From positions 1-48,062 of the forward strand of contig CALKGG010000076.1 of the NCBI GenBank assembly GCA_938084885.1: 48,062 nucleotides of DNA, given 5' to 3'. This document shows, piece by piece, positions 47,320-48,062 of the stretch. Under the pieces are notes generated by a model. That model was not told the DNA's origin. It saw only the letters and a list, made by a program, of their open reading frames with translations, and made no database searches. This DNA is from an uncultured Acidimicrobiales bacterium (GTDB lineage: Bacteria; Actinomycetota; Acidimicrobiia; Acidimicrobiales; SHLQ01). The position numbers and the translations under genes were made by a program. Each line of letters opens with the position of its first letter. The first letter of the stretch is position 1.

Positions 47320-48062
47320 GTGCGGCTCCTCCATACATCCGACTGGCACGTCGGCAAAACAATCCGAGGCATCAGCCGCGCCGATGAACATCGCGACGTA
47401 TTCGACGAGATCATCGGCATTGCCCGCAACAACAAGGTCGATGTTGTGCTGGTGGCCGGAGACCTTTTCGAAACCGCAACGCCCGGGCCCGAAGCCGAAG
47501 AGATCGTCTGGTCGACACTGCTCGGGCTGGCGTCGGTGACACAACACGTCGTCGTCATAGCAGGCAATCACGACAACCCGCGCCGTCTCGACGCGCTGAC
47601 CGAGGTATTCGCACTCGGCAATATCCATCTGATCGCCGAACCGCGGCGGCCAGAAGACGGCGGCGTCATACCGCTCGACATCGATGTCGACGGCAAGGAC
47701 GGCCCGGCGACCGAACTCGTCGACATCGTCGCGTTGCCGTTCGTGTCAAAGCGAGGCGTCGTGCGCGCCGATGCGCTTATGGAGCTCGAAGCCTACGAAC
47801 TGCAGGGCCTCTACGCCGAGCGAATTGGGCGCATCCTCGACGCCCTCACGCTCGCCCGTCGAGATGGGGCGCAGCAGGTCGTAATGGCTCACGGGTTCGT
47901 GCTCGGCGGAGGCGCAGCTGGCGGCGAACGCCCAGCCCACCTTTCCGACGAGTACGCACTTCCTGCCCAACTGTTCTCCCCGTCGACCAGCTACGTCGCG
48001 CTCGGACATCTCCACAAGGCGCAGAAGATCCCCGGCGCAACTGCCATCCACTACTCGGGCTC
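47320..48062 (+). CDS. sbcD: Exonuclease SbcCD subunit D (Mre11-like), truncated by the window
   Basis: 247 codons visible from GTG 47320. Calcineurin-like nuclease motifs in order: 'LLHTSDWHVGKTIRG' (DxH), 'DVVLVAGDLFETATPGPEAE' (GD), 'HVVVIAGNHDNPRRLDAL' (GNHD), 'VVMAHGFVLGG' and 'YVALGHLHKAQK' (GHLH). It is the two-metal nuclease that, with the SbcC/Rad50 ATPase, opens hairpins and resects DNA ends. The start follows 7 bases after the HerA-like stop; sbcC is expected beyond the window. Confidence 0.95.
   Translation, partial: MRLLHTSDWHVGKTIRGISRADEHRDVFDEIIGIARNNKVDVVLVAGDLFETATPGPEAEEIVWSTLLGLASVTQHVVVIAGNHDNPRRLDALTEVFALGNIHLIAEPRRPEDGGVIPLDIDVDGKDGPATELVDIVALPFVSKRGVVRADALMELEAYELQGLYAERIGRILDALTLARRDGAQQVVMAHGFVLGGGAAGGERPAHLSDEYALPAQLFSPSTSYVALGHLHKAQKIPGATAIHYSG

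Overview
The window reads as chromosomal DNA of a high-GC actinobacterium, most likely a marine or freshwater Acidimicrobiia (Ilumatobacter-like) lineage. This is inferred from GC-rich third positions, frequent GTG starts, probable leaderless genes, many actinobacterial families (DUF3097, Rpf domain, MPT53/DsbE-like lipoproteins, LLM and PPOX flavoproteins) and short acidic lipoproteins with LAAC/AAAC lipoboxes. No rRNA, tRNA or CRISPR array was seen.

Layout. 1-5070: end of an FAD oxidoreductase, a CIA30 lipoprotein, a large secreted spondin/trefoil/beta-propeller protein, and a DHFR-like/PPOX pair. 5162-6689: an ECF sigma factor overlapping a three-part DUF3291-VOC fusion. 6700-12286: a minus-strand housekeeping block (tsaD, rimI, tsaB, tsaE, P1 peptidase, alr) with a plus-strand aquaporin inside it; REP palindromes lie between tsaD and rimI. 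12342-18005: phosphatase, renalase-like oxidoreductase, degenerate EEP protein, FMN hydroxy-acid oxidase, AraC regulator, BLUF photoreceptor and a short SSB. 18107-30411: a sugar-utilisation region with LLM monooxygenase, aldo/keto reductase, Gfo/Idh dehydrogenase, MalG- and MalF-like permeases, solute-binding lipoprotein, LacI repressor and GH13 glucosidase. Near-identical LacI-type operators stand at three promoter regions, and a REP-associated transposase element is inserted between the dehydrogenase and malG. 30509-40259: hisC, a SNF2 helicase with a small charged partner, VOC protein, YceI/MarR pair, a RimK-TrkA_C fusion divergent from an aspartoacylase-like enzyme, and a NERD-like protein. 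40293-42622: an RTX-Rpf fusion and a twin-SH3 lipoprotein. 44697-48062: DUF3097, a HerA-like ATPase and SbcD (cut by the window end).

The most exciting locus is 42658-44686. Two divergently arranged thioredoxin-fold lipoproteins of the TlpA/DsbE (MPT53) type are each interrupted by in-frame TGA codons exactly at their CxxC active sites. One would read Sec-Pro-Thr-Cys, the other Sec-Pro-Phe-Sec. Each has a small hairpin just downstream of the TGA; that of the double-Sec gene carries a GGUC apical loop like the E. coli fdhF bSECIS. A nitroreductase lies between them, in an apparent operon with the first. I read this as a pair of exported selenoproteins, one with an unusual diselenide-type UxxU centre. 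Both also lack the usual cis-proline. Ordinary gene callers would split both genes at the TGAs.
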